Positions 40,773 to 51,500 of a stretch of 64,000 nt of DNA are shown piece after piece. Every line of letters begins with the position of its first letter. The first letter of the stretch is position 1. A model generated the notes under the pieces. The model was not told where the DNA came from and made no database searches. It saw only the letters and a program-made list of their open reading frames with translations. The stretch is taken from positions 38,840 to 102,839 of the forward strand of contig NZ_JACRSV010000005.1 of the NCBI RefSeq assembly GCF_014384905.1. Direction: 5' to 3'. This DNA is from Fumia xinanensis. GTDB lineage: Bacteria; Bacillota; Clostridia; Oscillospirales; Ruminococcaceae. The position numbers and the translations under genes were made by a program.

Positions 40773-42098
40773 ATGTTTACCCGCAAAGCCCTTTGCCTAT
40801 TGATAATCCCGCTTGTCATCGAACAGATTCTCGCGGTCACCATCGGCATGGCGGATACCGTGATGGTCGCCCGTGTGGGAGAAGCCGCCGTTTCCGGCAT
40901 CTCTCTGGTGGACACCATCAACATTTTACTCATCAACATCTTTTCTGCCCTCGCAACCGGAGGGGCGGTGGTTTCTTCTCAGTATCTGGGTCGTCAGGAA
41001 AACAAAAATGCCTGTATCGCGGCAAAGCAGCTATTATGGGCAATTCTCATTCTATCCTCTGTGATCATGGCTCTGGCCCTCATCTTCCGAAACACCTTGC
41101 TGAGTTTAATTTTCGGACACATTGAAGCCGATGTCATGTCCCATGCCCAGACCTATTTTTGGCTCTCAGCCATCTCCTATCCCTTTCTCGCCATTTATAA
41201 CAGCGGCGCGGCCCTGTTTCGCACCATGGGTAACTCCAAAGTATCCATGTTTACGTCTCTCTTGATGAACATCATCAACATTTCTGGAAACGCCATCCTG
41301 ATTTTTGGCTTCAATATGGGCGTTGCCGGTGCCGGAATCGCATCTCTCGCCTCCCGAGCCACTGGCGCCGTCATTATGGTTATCCTCCTGCGCAACGGGA
41401 CCAATCCCATCCATGTGCGTGATCCCTGGAAGCCGCAGTTCAACTTCTCCATGATTAAAAACATCCTGAAAATCGGAATACCCAACGGCATGGAAAACGG
41501 CATGTTCCAAATTGGAAAAATACTGGTGCAAGGCTTAATCGCTTCCTTTGGCACCGCCGCTATCGCCGCAAACGCCGTCGCCAACAACTTGGCCAGTATT
41601 CAGATTCTGCCCGGCGCCGCCATCGGCCTCGCTATGATCACTGTCGTCGGCCAATGCGTCGGTGCCCACGATTATAAACAGGCGAAAATGTACGCCATCA
41701 AGCTGATGAAGATCACCTATGTGTCGATGTTCGCCCTAGACATATTCCTCCTGGCCATCGCCACTCCCCTAATCGGGTTTTACCGTTTATCGCCGGAGGC
41801 CAGTTCCACCGCCTGGGAGTTGATCGTCTGCCATACCGTCTGCGCGGTGATCTTTTGGCCCAGCGCCTTTACCCTTCCCAACGCCCTCCGCGCGGCCGGC
41901 GATGTGAAGTTCACCATGCTTACCTCGATTATTTCCATGTGGATTTTCCGCATCGGTCTCAGCTATGTGCTGGGAGCGTGGCTCCAGTTGGGCGTGCTGG
42001 GCGTTTGGATCGCCATGGCTGTCGACTGGGTTTTCCGGGCCGCTCTTTTCATTCAGCGTTTTCTCCGGGAAAAATGGAAACATCGTCAGGTAATTTGA
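40773..42098 (+). CDS. MATE family efflux transporter
   Basis: A 441-residue membrane protein with about twelve helices. The MATE signatures are visible: an N-terminal IIPLVIEQILAVTIGMADTVMVARVGEAAVS and the repeat at the start of the second half, IGIPNGMENGMFQIGKILVQ. Members export cationic drugs or metabolites in exchange for Na+ or H+. The substrate is unknown here. I chose ATG 40773 because GGAGG lies five bases upstream. The open frame begins 17 codons earlier without a good site. It is a single gene, divergent from the aro leader. Confidence 0.9.
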   Translation: MFTRKALCLLIIPLVIEQILAVTIGMADTVMVARVGEAAVSGISLVDTINILLINIFSALATGGAVVSSQYLGRQENKNACIAAKQLLWAILILSSVIMALALIFRNTLLSLIFGHIEADVMSHAQTYFWLSAISYPFLAIYNSGAALFRTMGNSKVSMFTSLLMNIINISGNAILIFGFNMGVAGAGIASLASRATGAVIMVILLRNGTNPIHVRDPWKPQFNFSMIKNILKIGIPNGMENGMFQIGKILVQGLIASFGTAAIAANAVANNLASIQILPGAAIGLAMITVVGQCVGAHDYKQAKMYAIKLMKITYVSMFALDIFLLAIATPLIGFYRLSPEASSTAWELIVCHTVCAVIFWPSAFTLPNALRAAGDVKFTMLTSIISMWIFRIGLSYVLGAWLQLGVLGVWIAMAVDWVFRAALFIQRFLREKWKHRQVI

Positions 42099-42136
42099 TG
42101 TTTTATTATTTCCCGGTAAATATTTTATCGTTGTAA

Positions 42137-42170
42137 AAACGGGAGAAAGCAAAGTCGCTTTCTCCCGTTT
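42137..42170. terminator. Bidirectional terminator between MATE and mtnN
   Basis: AAACGGGAGAAAGC (42137-42150) pairs with GCTTTCTCCCGTTT (42157-42170), with a better T run on the minus strand. It closes both converging units. Confidence 0.9.
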
Positions 42171-42175
42171 GCTTT

Positions 42176-42871
42176 CTATTCTTCCCATTGTTTTCGCAGT
42201 TCATCCAAAAAATCCAAAACCACCTCTTTAGAAATCATCGAAGCCTCTTTGCAGTTTTTTTCAAAGTTTTCAACACCTGCGTGGTCGGCCGTGTCGGTAA
42301 TCGACCGTATTGCAATAAAAGGGACTTCATTGACGTAACACACGTGGGCAATACTCGCCGTCTCCATGTCCACGGACATCGGAGAAAACTTCTCGTTGAT
42401 GCTTTCCCGCAGGTCATCCTGAATGAATTGTTCCCCCGTCGCCATGCCCCCGAAATGCACATGTCTTCTATTTCTGCAAACCCTTTTTGCAATGTTCAGC
42501 AGGTCCTCATCCGCTGCAAAATAGACGGAGGACATCCACGGGTGAAATCCCGTCAAAATATCTTCCTCTACGTCATGATACACCGCTCGAGTTGAAACAA
42601 CCGTATCGAATAGCTGGATTTTTGGATCTATCCCGCCTGCCACTCCGGCATTGACGACAATTTCCACATGATAGCTATCGATCAGTATCTGCGCAGCAAT
42701 GGCGGCGTTTACTTTGCATACGCCGCTATACAGCGCGACGACCGGTACGCCTTTTACCTGTCCCTCGTAAAACTTCAACATCGCTTTTTCTGAGATGGTA
42801 CAATTATCTATGTGCGGCAAAAACGGTGCCAGTTCATCGTCTGCAGCGCATATGATTCCAACTTTTTTCAT
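42176..42871 (-). CDS. mtnN: 5'-methylthioadenosine/S-adenosylhomocysteine nucleosidase
   Basis: Removes adenine from MTA and SAH, clearing by-products of SAM-dependent reactions, 231 residues. The PNP/UDP-type fold is shown by VVNAGVAGGIDP near residue 75, MSVDMETASIAHVC near residue 170 (ribose- and catalytic-site glutamates) and the SITDTADH segment with the catalytic aspartate. I chose ATG 42871 because AAGGGAGG lies upstream. It ends a minus-strand cluster that also contains a SAM methyltransferase. Confidence 0.94.
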   Translation of the reverse strand: MKKVGIICAADDELAPFLPHIDNCTISEKAMLKFYEGQVKGVPVVALYSGVCKVNAAIAAQILIDSYHVEIVVNAGVAGGIDPKIQLFDTVVSTRAVYHDVEEDILTGFHPWMSSVYFAADEDLLNIAKRVCRNRRHVHFGGMATGEQFIQDDLRESINEKFSPMSVDMETASIAHVCYVNEVPFIAIRSITDTADHAGVENFEKNCKEASMISKEVVLDFLDELRKQWEE

Positions 42872-42907
42872 CGGTACCTCCCTTAACAACAATTATTGCC
42901 GCCGCAG

Positions 42908-43651
42908 TCAAAGCTTCGTCGCCTTTACAATAAAAGAAAGGGGCAGCTTATTTGCTTTCCAAGCCGAATAGTATTTGGCTGAAAACGCTGCAGGCTTTGC
43001 TAGAGTGTCTGAATCTGTTTCCTCGATAATTTTTTCAACCGCAAACCCCGTGTCCGCAAGCTCGTTGATGTAGGTGGACAGCCGGCGGTTCTGTACCGTA
43101 ACCGGCTGCCCCCTCTGTATGTAAGAAAAAGATTCGTCAACATAGCTCCCCGTGAACGCCAGCTGTTCCCCCACCGCCTCGACGCAATGCATCAGCGGAT
43201 GATCCCAGGAAAAGAGAAACGCACCTCCCGGCTTTAAATAGGAGGCTATGTTATGAAACGTTGTCTTCAGGTCGGTGCTCCAGCCGATGGCATAGATAGA
43301 GTAGACCACGTCAAAATAGGTTTTGGGCAGGCCCGGGTCAACCTCCATTGGCCCATTATATAAATTGGAAGAATAACCGCATTTGACAAGGTGTTTCCGG
43401 GCGTTTTCGACCTGCCTTGCAGACAAATCCAATCCCCACAACTCTGCCGCACCCTGTTCTCCGCACCAGCAGAGTGAGTGACCGCTGCCGCAGCCAATAT
43501 CCAAAACCCTTTTGCCCGACAAATCAGGAAAGAGATGAAGTTCGTCTTCCGTTGGAATAAAACAGCCATATGTGGGCAGCGCAGTCGTACCAAACCAAGT
43601 ATCCGCCATAGCGTCCCAACTCCGTTTATTCTGCTCGAGTATATTATTCAT
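42908..43651 (-). CDS. SAM-dependent methyltransferase, class I
   Basis: A 247-residue methyltransferase. Motif I is VLDIGCGSGHSLC near residue 50, followed by LWGLDLSARQVENARKH (the acidic end of strand 2) and the post-motif YLKPGGAFLFSWDHP. The substrate is not predictable. I chose ATG 43651 (MNNILEQNKRSWD) after GAGGGG. The open frame extends 22 codons upstream without a site. The neighbour mtnN would recycle its SAH product. Confidence 0.85.
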   Translation of the reverse strand: MNNILEQNKRSWDAMADTWFGTTALPTYGCFIPTEDELHLFPDLSGKRVLDIGCGSGHSLCWCGEQGAAELWGLDLSARQVENARKHLVKCGYSSNLYNGPMEVDPGLPKTYFDVVYSIYAIGWSTDLKTTFHNIASYLKPGGAFLFSWDHPLMHCVEAVGEQLAFTGSYVDESFSYIQRGQPVTVQNRRLSTYINELADTGFAVEKIIEETDSDTLAKPAAFSAKYYSAWKANKLPLSFIVKATKL

Positions 43652-43695
43652 CCTATTTTCCCCTCTATCGCTGCACCTGTTATATCCAAAACTAC

Positions 43696-44052
43696 TTAAT
43701 TTTTCAGCGCCTCCCACTGCTGTGGCCGGAATCCGATGAGTACGGCATCCTCTCCAATGAGCAGGGGCCGCTTCACCAACATGCCGTTTGTTGCCAGCAA
43801 CGCAAACTGCTCTTCCTCGCTCATAGAAGGCAGCTTGTCTTTCAGTTCCATAGAACGGTACAACATACCGCTGGTGTTAAAAAATTTTCTAAGGGGCTGG
43901 CCACTTTTCGCTGCCCATTCCTTCAGTTCTTGAACGGTAGGATTCTGTTCCACGATGTGACGGTCGTCGTAAGAAATACCGTTTTCCTCCAGCCATTTTT
44001 TTGCCTTTTGGCAAGTGCTGCATTTGGGATATTCCAAAAACAAATACTTCAT
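43696..44052 (-). CDS. ArsC/Spx family protein
   Basis: A 118-residue thioredoxin-fold protein. EYPKCSTCQKAKKWLEENGI carries a CxxC redox pair at residues 11 and 14. This is followed by the family-typical RHIVEQNPTVQELKEWA and MLVKRPLLIGEDAVLIGF. It resembles the YffB/ArsC-like group annotated as arsenate reductase family, and Spx regulators share the fold. No ars genes are nearby, so true arsenate reduction is doubtful. RBS AGGAGG precedes the ATG. Confidence 0.85.
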   Translation of the reverse strand: MKYLFLEYPKCSTCQKAKKWLEENGISYDDRHIVEQNPTVQELKEWAAKSGQPLRKFFNTSGMLYRSMELKDKLPSMSEEEQFALLATNGMLVKRPLLIGEDAVLIGFRPQQWEALKN

Positions 44053-44066
44053 TTCTGTTCCTCCTT

Positions 44067-44921
44067 TTATTCTTGCTGTTGCCGAGCTTTTTTGCAGGCT
44101 TTCAGGCAGGTATCCTCCGTATCTGCAGACACCAGAAACCTCCCCCTATGACAAAAACGCAGCCCGCTAATACCCGAAATGTATTCCAGATCTTCGTTTT
44201 CCTTCCCTGCCCAAGACAATGGAAACGGACACCGCAGTACTCCCTCTTCTTTTCCCGGCACAGCCTGTGCGCAGTAACCTCCCCGCTGGGAAGGGTAAAT
44301 GACAAACTCCGCTTCGGACCGGCAAACAATGGGCTTCCAGGGCGCATATACCGGCAACTTGACGATGGCGTCTTCCATTTTTTCTATTGCTTCTTCCACG
44401 ACTGCATCCGCACGAAATTGGCTGTACAAAAAACCTAATTTTCGCTCCAGCACCAGCTGCGCAAATTGGACTGCTTTCCAGAAATTTCGATCACTGTCAG
44501 CGTCCTCATCCCAATAAGGGTTAAACGCCCCGATAATGCTGGCCAGCATATTGCCGCAGCCGGTATTATCGTCCAGATCCAAAGGTTGGACAAAGGATTC
44601 ATCGAATCGCTGCACTGCCTCTGGAATTTGCTCCTCGGTACACTTGGAGCCAAAGAATAGAGAGCCATATTTTCGCCATAGCAACCCAAAAGCTGCATAA
44701 GGCACCCCATTATCCCGAACCTGGGCGTCCTCCTGATGATGATCAAATTCCCCTCTGCCGATGTCGTATACAATACCTTTCGTATCTTGTGGTGCATTCA
44801 TAACTCTTTGTATTTTAATTTTAGGATTCAGCATACGGAGAAGCGCTGTAGAGAACACATCATCCGCATGAAAACGTCCTCCATGGGTATACCCTGACTC
44901 AAGCAATTCTGTATCAAGCAT
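44067..44921 (-). CDS. MYG1 family protein
   Basis: A 284-residue protein of the MYG1/UPF0160 family, which is conserved from bacteria to humans. The metal-binding motifs are THGGRFHADDVFSTALL near residue 12, FDHHQED near residue 59 and LDLDDNTGCGN near residue 114. The human relative is reported as an exonuclease acting on RNA, and the family belongs to the DHH-like phosphoesterases. The bacterial role is unsettled. It lies 17 bases downstream of a small lipoprotein gene and 14 bases upstream of the ArsC/Spx gene. Confidence 0.87.
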   Translation of the reverse strand: MLDTELLESGYTHGGRFHADDVFSTALLRMLNPKIKIQRVMNAPQDTKGIVYDIGRGEFDHHQEDAQVRDNGVPYAAFGLLWRKYGSLFFGSKCTEEQIPEAVQRFDESFVQPLDLDDNTGCGNMLASIIGAFNPYWDEDADSDRNFWKAVQFAQLVLERKLGFLYSQFRADAVVEEAIEKMEDAIVKLPVYAPWKPIVCRSEAEFVIYPSQRGGYCAQAVPGKEEGVLRCPFPLSWAGKENEDLEYISGISGLRFCHRGRFLVSADTEDTCLKACKKARQQQE

Positions 44922-44938
44922 GTGATTGTGTTTCCTTT

Positions 44939-45241
44939 CTACTGATCCTCACCCAAAATGGCTATCTCTACTGCATCCACGCCTAAAGGATAGGTTTCCC
45001 GAATATAAGGTAAAATTTTCACTCGCACATGGGCGCCTCTGGAGAGCATTTCCGGCTTTTTACAACCATCCTCGTATCCCACCATGGCTCTATCGCCGCT
45101 CTGCAAATCCGCCTCAGCTACTAGTATGCTGTTTTCATAGACCTGTTCTACAACGCCGGTAAAGGTTATATAATCCTCTTTGGGCTGACAACCATAAAAC
45201 ATAATGACCGCAGTTAATACTGCAAATAATTTCCCCACCAT
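44939..45241 (-). CDS. Small predicted lipoprotein
   Basis: A 100-residue protein that I do not recognise. It has a type II signal peptide with a lipobox-like FYGC (cysteine at residue 18), then a compact beta-rich region (FTGVVEQVYENSILVAEAD, with RGAHVRVKILPY and VDAVEIAILGEDQ). This looks like a small OB-like or DUF3221-like fold, but that is a guess. RBS AAGGAGG is strong. It is the first gene of the minus-strand cluster running to mtnN. Confidence 0.7.
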   Translation of the reverse strand: MVGKLFAVLTAVIMFYGCQPKEDYITFTGVVEQVYENSILVAEADLQSGDRAMVGYEDGCKKPEMLSRGAHVRVKILPYIRETYPLGVDAVEIAILGEDQ

Positions 45242-45366
45242 AACGCCTCCTTATTTAAAAATTCATCTATCGCGCAAGGACAATCAAAATAATAGTCTAA
45301 CCCGTTCATTTTTCTATATAATGTTTATTGTATTGCATTTCAGGCAAAAAGTAAATAGAGGAACAC

Positions 45367-45399
45367 AAAAAGAACCCTCTGAATCAGAGGGTTCTTTTT
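45367..45399. terminator. Terminator after the giant surface protein
   Basis: AAAAAGAACCCTCTG pairs with CAGAGGGTTCTTTTT, with tails on both strands. It lies downstream of the minus-strand giant gene. Confidence 0.92.
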
Positions 45400-45517
45400 T
45401 ATTTGAGATAAGCAATGGAAGAATTGAAAAACAAATTACAATTAGCCTGTTATTCCTACAATTGCAATTACGGTCTTCTCTCCACCCACCGGTCTCAACG
45501 CCGCAAACTTGGAAAGT

Positions 45518-48500
45518 TTAGGCCAAAACGCGGATTTCAGCAAGGTTAAACCAGTTATTTGCCTGCTCGACAGTTACTTTGATATACTGTGCTGTACCGT
45601 TTGCAGCAAGAGAAACAGTTTTCACTTCGCCCTCAGCCTGAGCACCTTCGTCATTCGTAATCTTACCAAGTTCGTTCCAATCTTCACCGGTTTCAGAGCA
45701 GTAGATGGTAGCTGTGCGGAGCGGATGTACGCCGTCAGCACCTTTCAAAGTGTCTATGCTGACTTCCCGGAAAGATTTCACAGCGCCCAAATCAATAATA
45801 ATATCTGCGGTCGTACCGTTAGGATTGTGAGCCGTCATATAACCTGCGTCGTGATAAGCGGTAGAACCAGGAATCTGGCCATCAGTCAATTTTTTGCCGT
45901 CATTGGTAGCGTTGCCGGAAAAACTCAGGCCCTCGGTAACTGTGTAGGAACAGCCCTGTGCCAAGTTATTCGGATCCTTGACGCTCACATAGCAGACAGT
46001 GGAATCAGCAAAAGCAACAGCCTCGCCGACTGTATTGGTAGCAACTACTCTGTAGTTACCGCCGTCACTGACTTGTGCGTTATTGATGGTGTAACTGGCT
46101 TCGGTAGCTCCATTAATTTTAACGTCATTTTTAAACCACTGATAGGTAATGGTACCGCCATCGGTAACACTGGCCACTACGCTCATCGTAATTGTATCGC
46201 CCATGGCTGCGTCTTTAGTTGCGCTCAAATCAGTTGTAAAGGAGGGAGTCTGCGCGATTACAGCTGGTTTGACCAAGGCGCCGTCAGCCGCGGAACCGTC
46301 CGCAGTTTTCAAAGCCTCAATTTCAGAGACAGCAACAGGCAAAACACCGTCTCTGTTTCCAGCAAAGAGCCAAACCTTCAAGCCGGTTGCAGTAATGGGT
46401 TCATCAGAGGTAAACACAAATTTTCTGGGTGCATTGCTATCGTTTTTAAGTCCAGTTTCCTCGTAAATAGTCACCCATGTGCCGTTAATCTTAGCTTGGA
46501 TTTTAACATGATCAGTCTGACCGTTGCCGTTGGCATAAGCGTTCCAAGGATCACCGAGGTTAGTGTGGATATTGACCTGCTCAAAAGAAGCTTCGTCAAA
46601 GGTCCAGGTAAAGTCGGCTTCGTAGCCGGCAGTGTCATGGCCTGCTAAGTAGAGAATATTTTCCCAATCAGCATCATAAGGATCTGTTGCAGTGGAGATT
46701 ACACCATCTGTCAGTTTAGCATTCCACACTGCACTTAATCCACTTCCGTCAGACATCCAGTAAGCAAGTGCGCCATTTGGGATTGCGCAGGTTGACGTCT
46801 TACCGGCAAGCAGGTTATTAGACACTACCGGAGCTTCAACCGTCAATACGCAAACGGTAGATGTAGCGGTCGCAGTTGCAGTACCATTGGTATTGGTAAC
46901 GACTACTTTATAACTGCCCGCATCGATGTCTGCTACAGAGTCGATAGTGTAGGTAGCTTCGATGGCACCATCAATGGCAACATCATCTTTGTACCACTGG
47001 TAGCTGAGTGTGCCGCTGTCAGTCGTGCTGGCTGCTACGGTAAAGGTTACTGCATCACCAACATTTGCGGTCTTGGCAGCTTCCAAATCGGTGTCAATTG
47101 TGGGAGTAGCTGCCGTGTCAACGGGGGCTGTAGGAACGACCAAATCGCCGGTCTTGGTAGCACCCGCAGTGGGTTCTGCCTTGACTTCGATCTCATCGAG
47201 AACAATAAAGGCAGTTACTTTGGTCATGGTAAAGCGAAGACCGCTTGCAGTGATAGGATCACTGGAAACAAAGTAATCATTCTTTCCAGTAACAACTTCA
47301 GCACCATCCAGGGTTGCATTATTGGGGTTAGCATTGTAAATGGTTTTCCACTCGCCGTCAATATTAGCCTCAATCTGGAGATTGCTCATACCATCAATTC
47401 CCCAGCCGCTGATGCGGAGGACACCCATATTGATTTCTTTAAAGGTAATATCTTTACCAAAATCGTAGGAGAGTACAATGTCGTTTACTCCACTATCTGC
47501 CTTAAACAGAACAGAGTTTCCGTCGTTATAGGCGATAGGATCAGCAAAACGCACACCATCGGTCAATTTGGTCTTAGAAGGGTCACCGGAATTGCTGTCA
47601 TCATTGTCAGTATGAGAAGTTGCATCCAGTGTATAGGCTTTTCCAAAAATCAGGTTATCAGAGGTGATAGCCTCAGGAGCTTTCAATTCACCGTCCAGAG
47701 CGCCGGTAGCAGCATTTGCAAGAACCTCGATTTCATTGATCGCTGTGCCTGGCCAAGCATCAACCTCACCATGTACTGCCGTGGAAATTCTCAGTTTGCT
47801 TCCGGAGATATCGGTATCTCCGCTGAAAACAAAGACTTTATTCTGGTCTTCACGGGTATAGGGGGTATCAGTATTGTCAAACAGGGTTACCCATTTACCG
47901 TCTTTCTCCAGCTCGATCTTAACGCTCTTCGGCTGGGTTGCGACAACAACATCGCCTTTCGGAATCACTACAGTGCCGATTCTGATTTGCTTAAAGCTCT
48001 TTGCAGGATCCAGCTCAAAGGTATATGTAGGAACAAAACCTTCTTCCTGCTGGAATGCGGGAACGGAACCCCAAGTCAGACGACCGCTAGTGCTAATATC
48101 CCCTTCGTTTATAACGGCTTTACCATCGGTCAGCCAATCCTGCCAATTATCAGGCAAAGGTTTGGCAGCCTCCCAGCCGTAACCTTCGGTGACATTAGAG
48201 TCTGCTTTTACGCCGTAAATCAAGCTCTCGCCAGTAATTGTCCAGCTACCATCAGTTTTAGTGGCTTTCAGACTTACACCGTTATCGGTAAAGGTAAACT
48301 CACTGACTGTTGACGGCACAGAGAATTTTCCATCTGCAAAGGTCACATCAGAGCTGATGTCGGCTACTGTACCGGTTGCAGTATAATCTACGCTTGTATC
48401 GCTGGGAGGAGTTTCCCCAGCTTCGCCCCAAACGCGGATTTCCGCTAAACCGTGCCAGCTGTTAGAATCTTCGTAGGAGAGTTTGACATAACGTCCGGTA

Positions 48501-51500
48501 ACAAGGGCTTCTGACTGTACAAGAATGGTCTCTACGCCCAGTTCAGTCTGAGTGTGGTCAATCTTGCCCATCTCTGTCCAATCGGTTCCATTGCTAGAAT
48601 AGGAAATGCTTCCCTTTTCAATGGCTTTGATACCATTTATACTTAGCAGGGTATCAACAGCAACCTGTTTGAAGGACATTTCTGAACCCAAATCAATGGT
48701 GATGTCCAAAGTTGTAACACCATCACCGGTATGGACAGCGACAAACCCTTCAGCCGTATAATCAGTGGAATTCGGAGTAATATCATCTGTCAGCTTGATA
48801 CCGTCGTCAGCGTTAGCCCAGTTCAGGCTTTCAGTCGAGAAGGTATAAGGTTTGCCTTTCGCTATATTGACAAATTCAGAAGATACCGTTACAGTACAGA
48901 CCGTACTAGTTGCCATGCTGGAAAGCATGCCAGCTTTCGTATTGGTAACTTCCACCTTATATGTGGCAGTCTCCGCTGCGAAAGCAGTAAAGCTGTAAGT
49001 ATTGCTGGTAGCGCCTTTGATGGCTACACCATCTTTGTACCACTGGTAAGACAGTGTGCCCCCGTCGGAAACAGCGGCCTCTACTGCAAAGTCAACTTTG
49101 TCGCCTACGTTTACATTTTTGGTTGCTTCCAAATCAGTAGTAATACTCGGGATTTCCGCTACTTCATTGGGAGCTGCCAGCGAACCGTCAGCAGCAGATC
49201 CGTCAGCGTCAGCTAGAACATCAATGCCAGTGAGAATAACAGCTTTTGTATTGCCTTGACGTGCATAGAATGTGAATCTCAGACCATCAGCAGTAATAGC
49301 TTCCTCTGCTGTAAAGACAAGAGTCTTGGCTGTTCCGTCTGTACCGGTTATATCTAAGCCTGTCACGTCGCCAATAGTAGCCCACGTACCACCAATCTTG
49401 GCTTCAATGGTAACGTGCTCCGGATAACCATCTGCATCGTTCCAAACGGTCTGCTTCAACAGGTCAAGGTTAATTTGTTTAAAGGTTACCTCATTTTCCA
49501 GATTGAAGCAAACATCTTTGCTGACGCCGTCTAGAACAGTTCCCGCAAAGGTCACATATCCGAACTGGTTGCAGGTATCGGTAGAAGGCGTAACTCCGTC
49601 AGTCAGAGAATAGGCAAACATGGGATTATCAAAAGTAGTGCTGTAGTAGCCAAAACTATCTCTCTTTACATCTGTTGTAAAGGGAACACCAAAAATCAAA
49701 CTCTTGCTGATTTCGGTGACTTCAGACCAAACACCGTCTGTATTGGTGAACTGTTTGGCAACTCCACTGTCAACGAAGGAGAAGACAGTTACATCCTCAG
49801 CAACGGTAAATTTGCCGTCTGCATAGGTAACTTTCGCAAGGTCGTCAGCCTTGTTGCGGCCATTGACAAATTTAACGACGGGTGTTCCGGTTGCTGCGTA
49901 ATCAATGGTGGTAAGCTCTGGAGTAACAGGACTTCCTCCGGTCAACGTGCCGTCCGCAGCTGCGTCAGTTGCATTAGCCAATACTTCGATTTCAGAAAGG
50001 GCAGTTGTCTTATGGATAGTCTCATCTGTCCAAGTATAGAACCAGAATTTCAGGCCGGTAGCGGTAATCGCCTTGTTGTCTTCGGTCTTCAGCACAATAT
50101 CCGTATGGCCCTTCGTATTATTTTCGCGGCCTTCATAAATGTCGGTCCATACGCCGTCGATCTCAGCCTGCACCTTAATATGCTCGGCAACGCCGTTGAC
50201 AGCCTCTGTGCCCCAGGGAGTGCCGTTTCTGAACATCAGGGTAATCTGCTCAAAGGTCTTTTCCTCAAACTGGAAGGTAAAGTCCGCAGCTCCGTTCTGA
50301 TCGAACCAGTTAAAATACAGCGTACCCTTGTAGCTTTCCGGATCAGCTTCGTTATAAACCGCATCGGCAGCGGGATAAACGCCGTCGGTCAGCAGGTCAT
50401 AAGTCTCATCCAGAAGCGGAGAACTCATATCGCTTGAATTTTCATGGTGGTCTTTCGCAATATAACCGATACCAATCCCAATAGTGGGTCTCACGCCTGC
50501 AATCAGGTTTTGAGAGGGGATAGGAGCTGTAGTCTGAGCAACCTCCAGCTTAACAATGGCAGTTACAGTAATGGGATCGACTGCATCCACATAGCCGGCA
50601 GGCAGAGTGTAAGAAGCGGTAAAAGTCTGGTCTCCGGTGCTTTCCGCATCGTAGTCAGCGCAAGCCCATGTAGCATCTACATCAACCGTACCGCCGTCAT
50701 ACTGCAAAGTAACCTTAGCGGGCAGTTTGGCCGCCGCCAAAGCCGCTGTTGTCAGATGCTCATCTTCGGATACGACTACTTTGTCAATTGCTGCAAATCC
50801 AGTAATCTCAACATCTTGCACTGGAGCCGCCTTGGTAGTAACTACACAGGTTTTACTGGTCGCAGTAGCAGGTGTTAAACTGTCTTTTGTATTGGTGACA
50901 ACGACTTTATAGCTCTCGCTTCCGACTTTGTCGGCAGTAAAGGTATAAGACGCGCCTGTTGCTCCGGAAATAGCAGTGGAGCCTTTATACCACTGATAAG
51001 TCAATTTGCCGCCGTCAGATGCAGAAGCGGTGACAGAGAGGGTCACGCTGTCTCCTACAGTAACGCTTTTAGCAGTATCTAAATCTTTAGTAAAAGTCGG
51101 CTTAGCAGATTCCGTTGCAGGTTTCTTTGTAACAGTAACGTCAAAAGTGCCAGTCACGCCGCTGCCGTCTGCCGCGGTCGCGGTGATGGTCGCAGTACCT
51201 TCTTTAACGGCGGTAACCAAACCGCTTGTGCTGACTGTAGCAACAGTATTATCGCTGGAGCTCCAGTTAACAGCCTTATTGGTTGCGTTAGCCGGAGTAA
51301 CCGCTGCCTGAAGCTGTAAGGTTTCAGCAACATGCACTTCATTGCTGCCGCTGGTAGAAGTAACGGTAATATCAGTTACTTTAACCTCTTCGCCCTTGGA
51401 CATAATTTCAATTCTACAGGTAGCCTCGACAGTATCTGCGATAGCTTTGATGGTAACGGTACCTTCTTTAAGAGCGCGCACATAGCCGTTGGAAACAGTG

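Noticed and set aside
45509..46648. A 379-codon plus-strand frame at the end of the giant surface gene
   Set aside because: Antisense to a clear discoidin-like domain. The translation resembles no protein family, and no ribosome binding site is seen.
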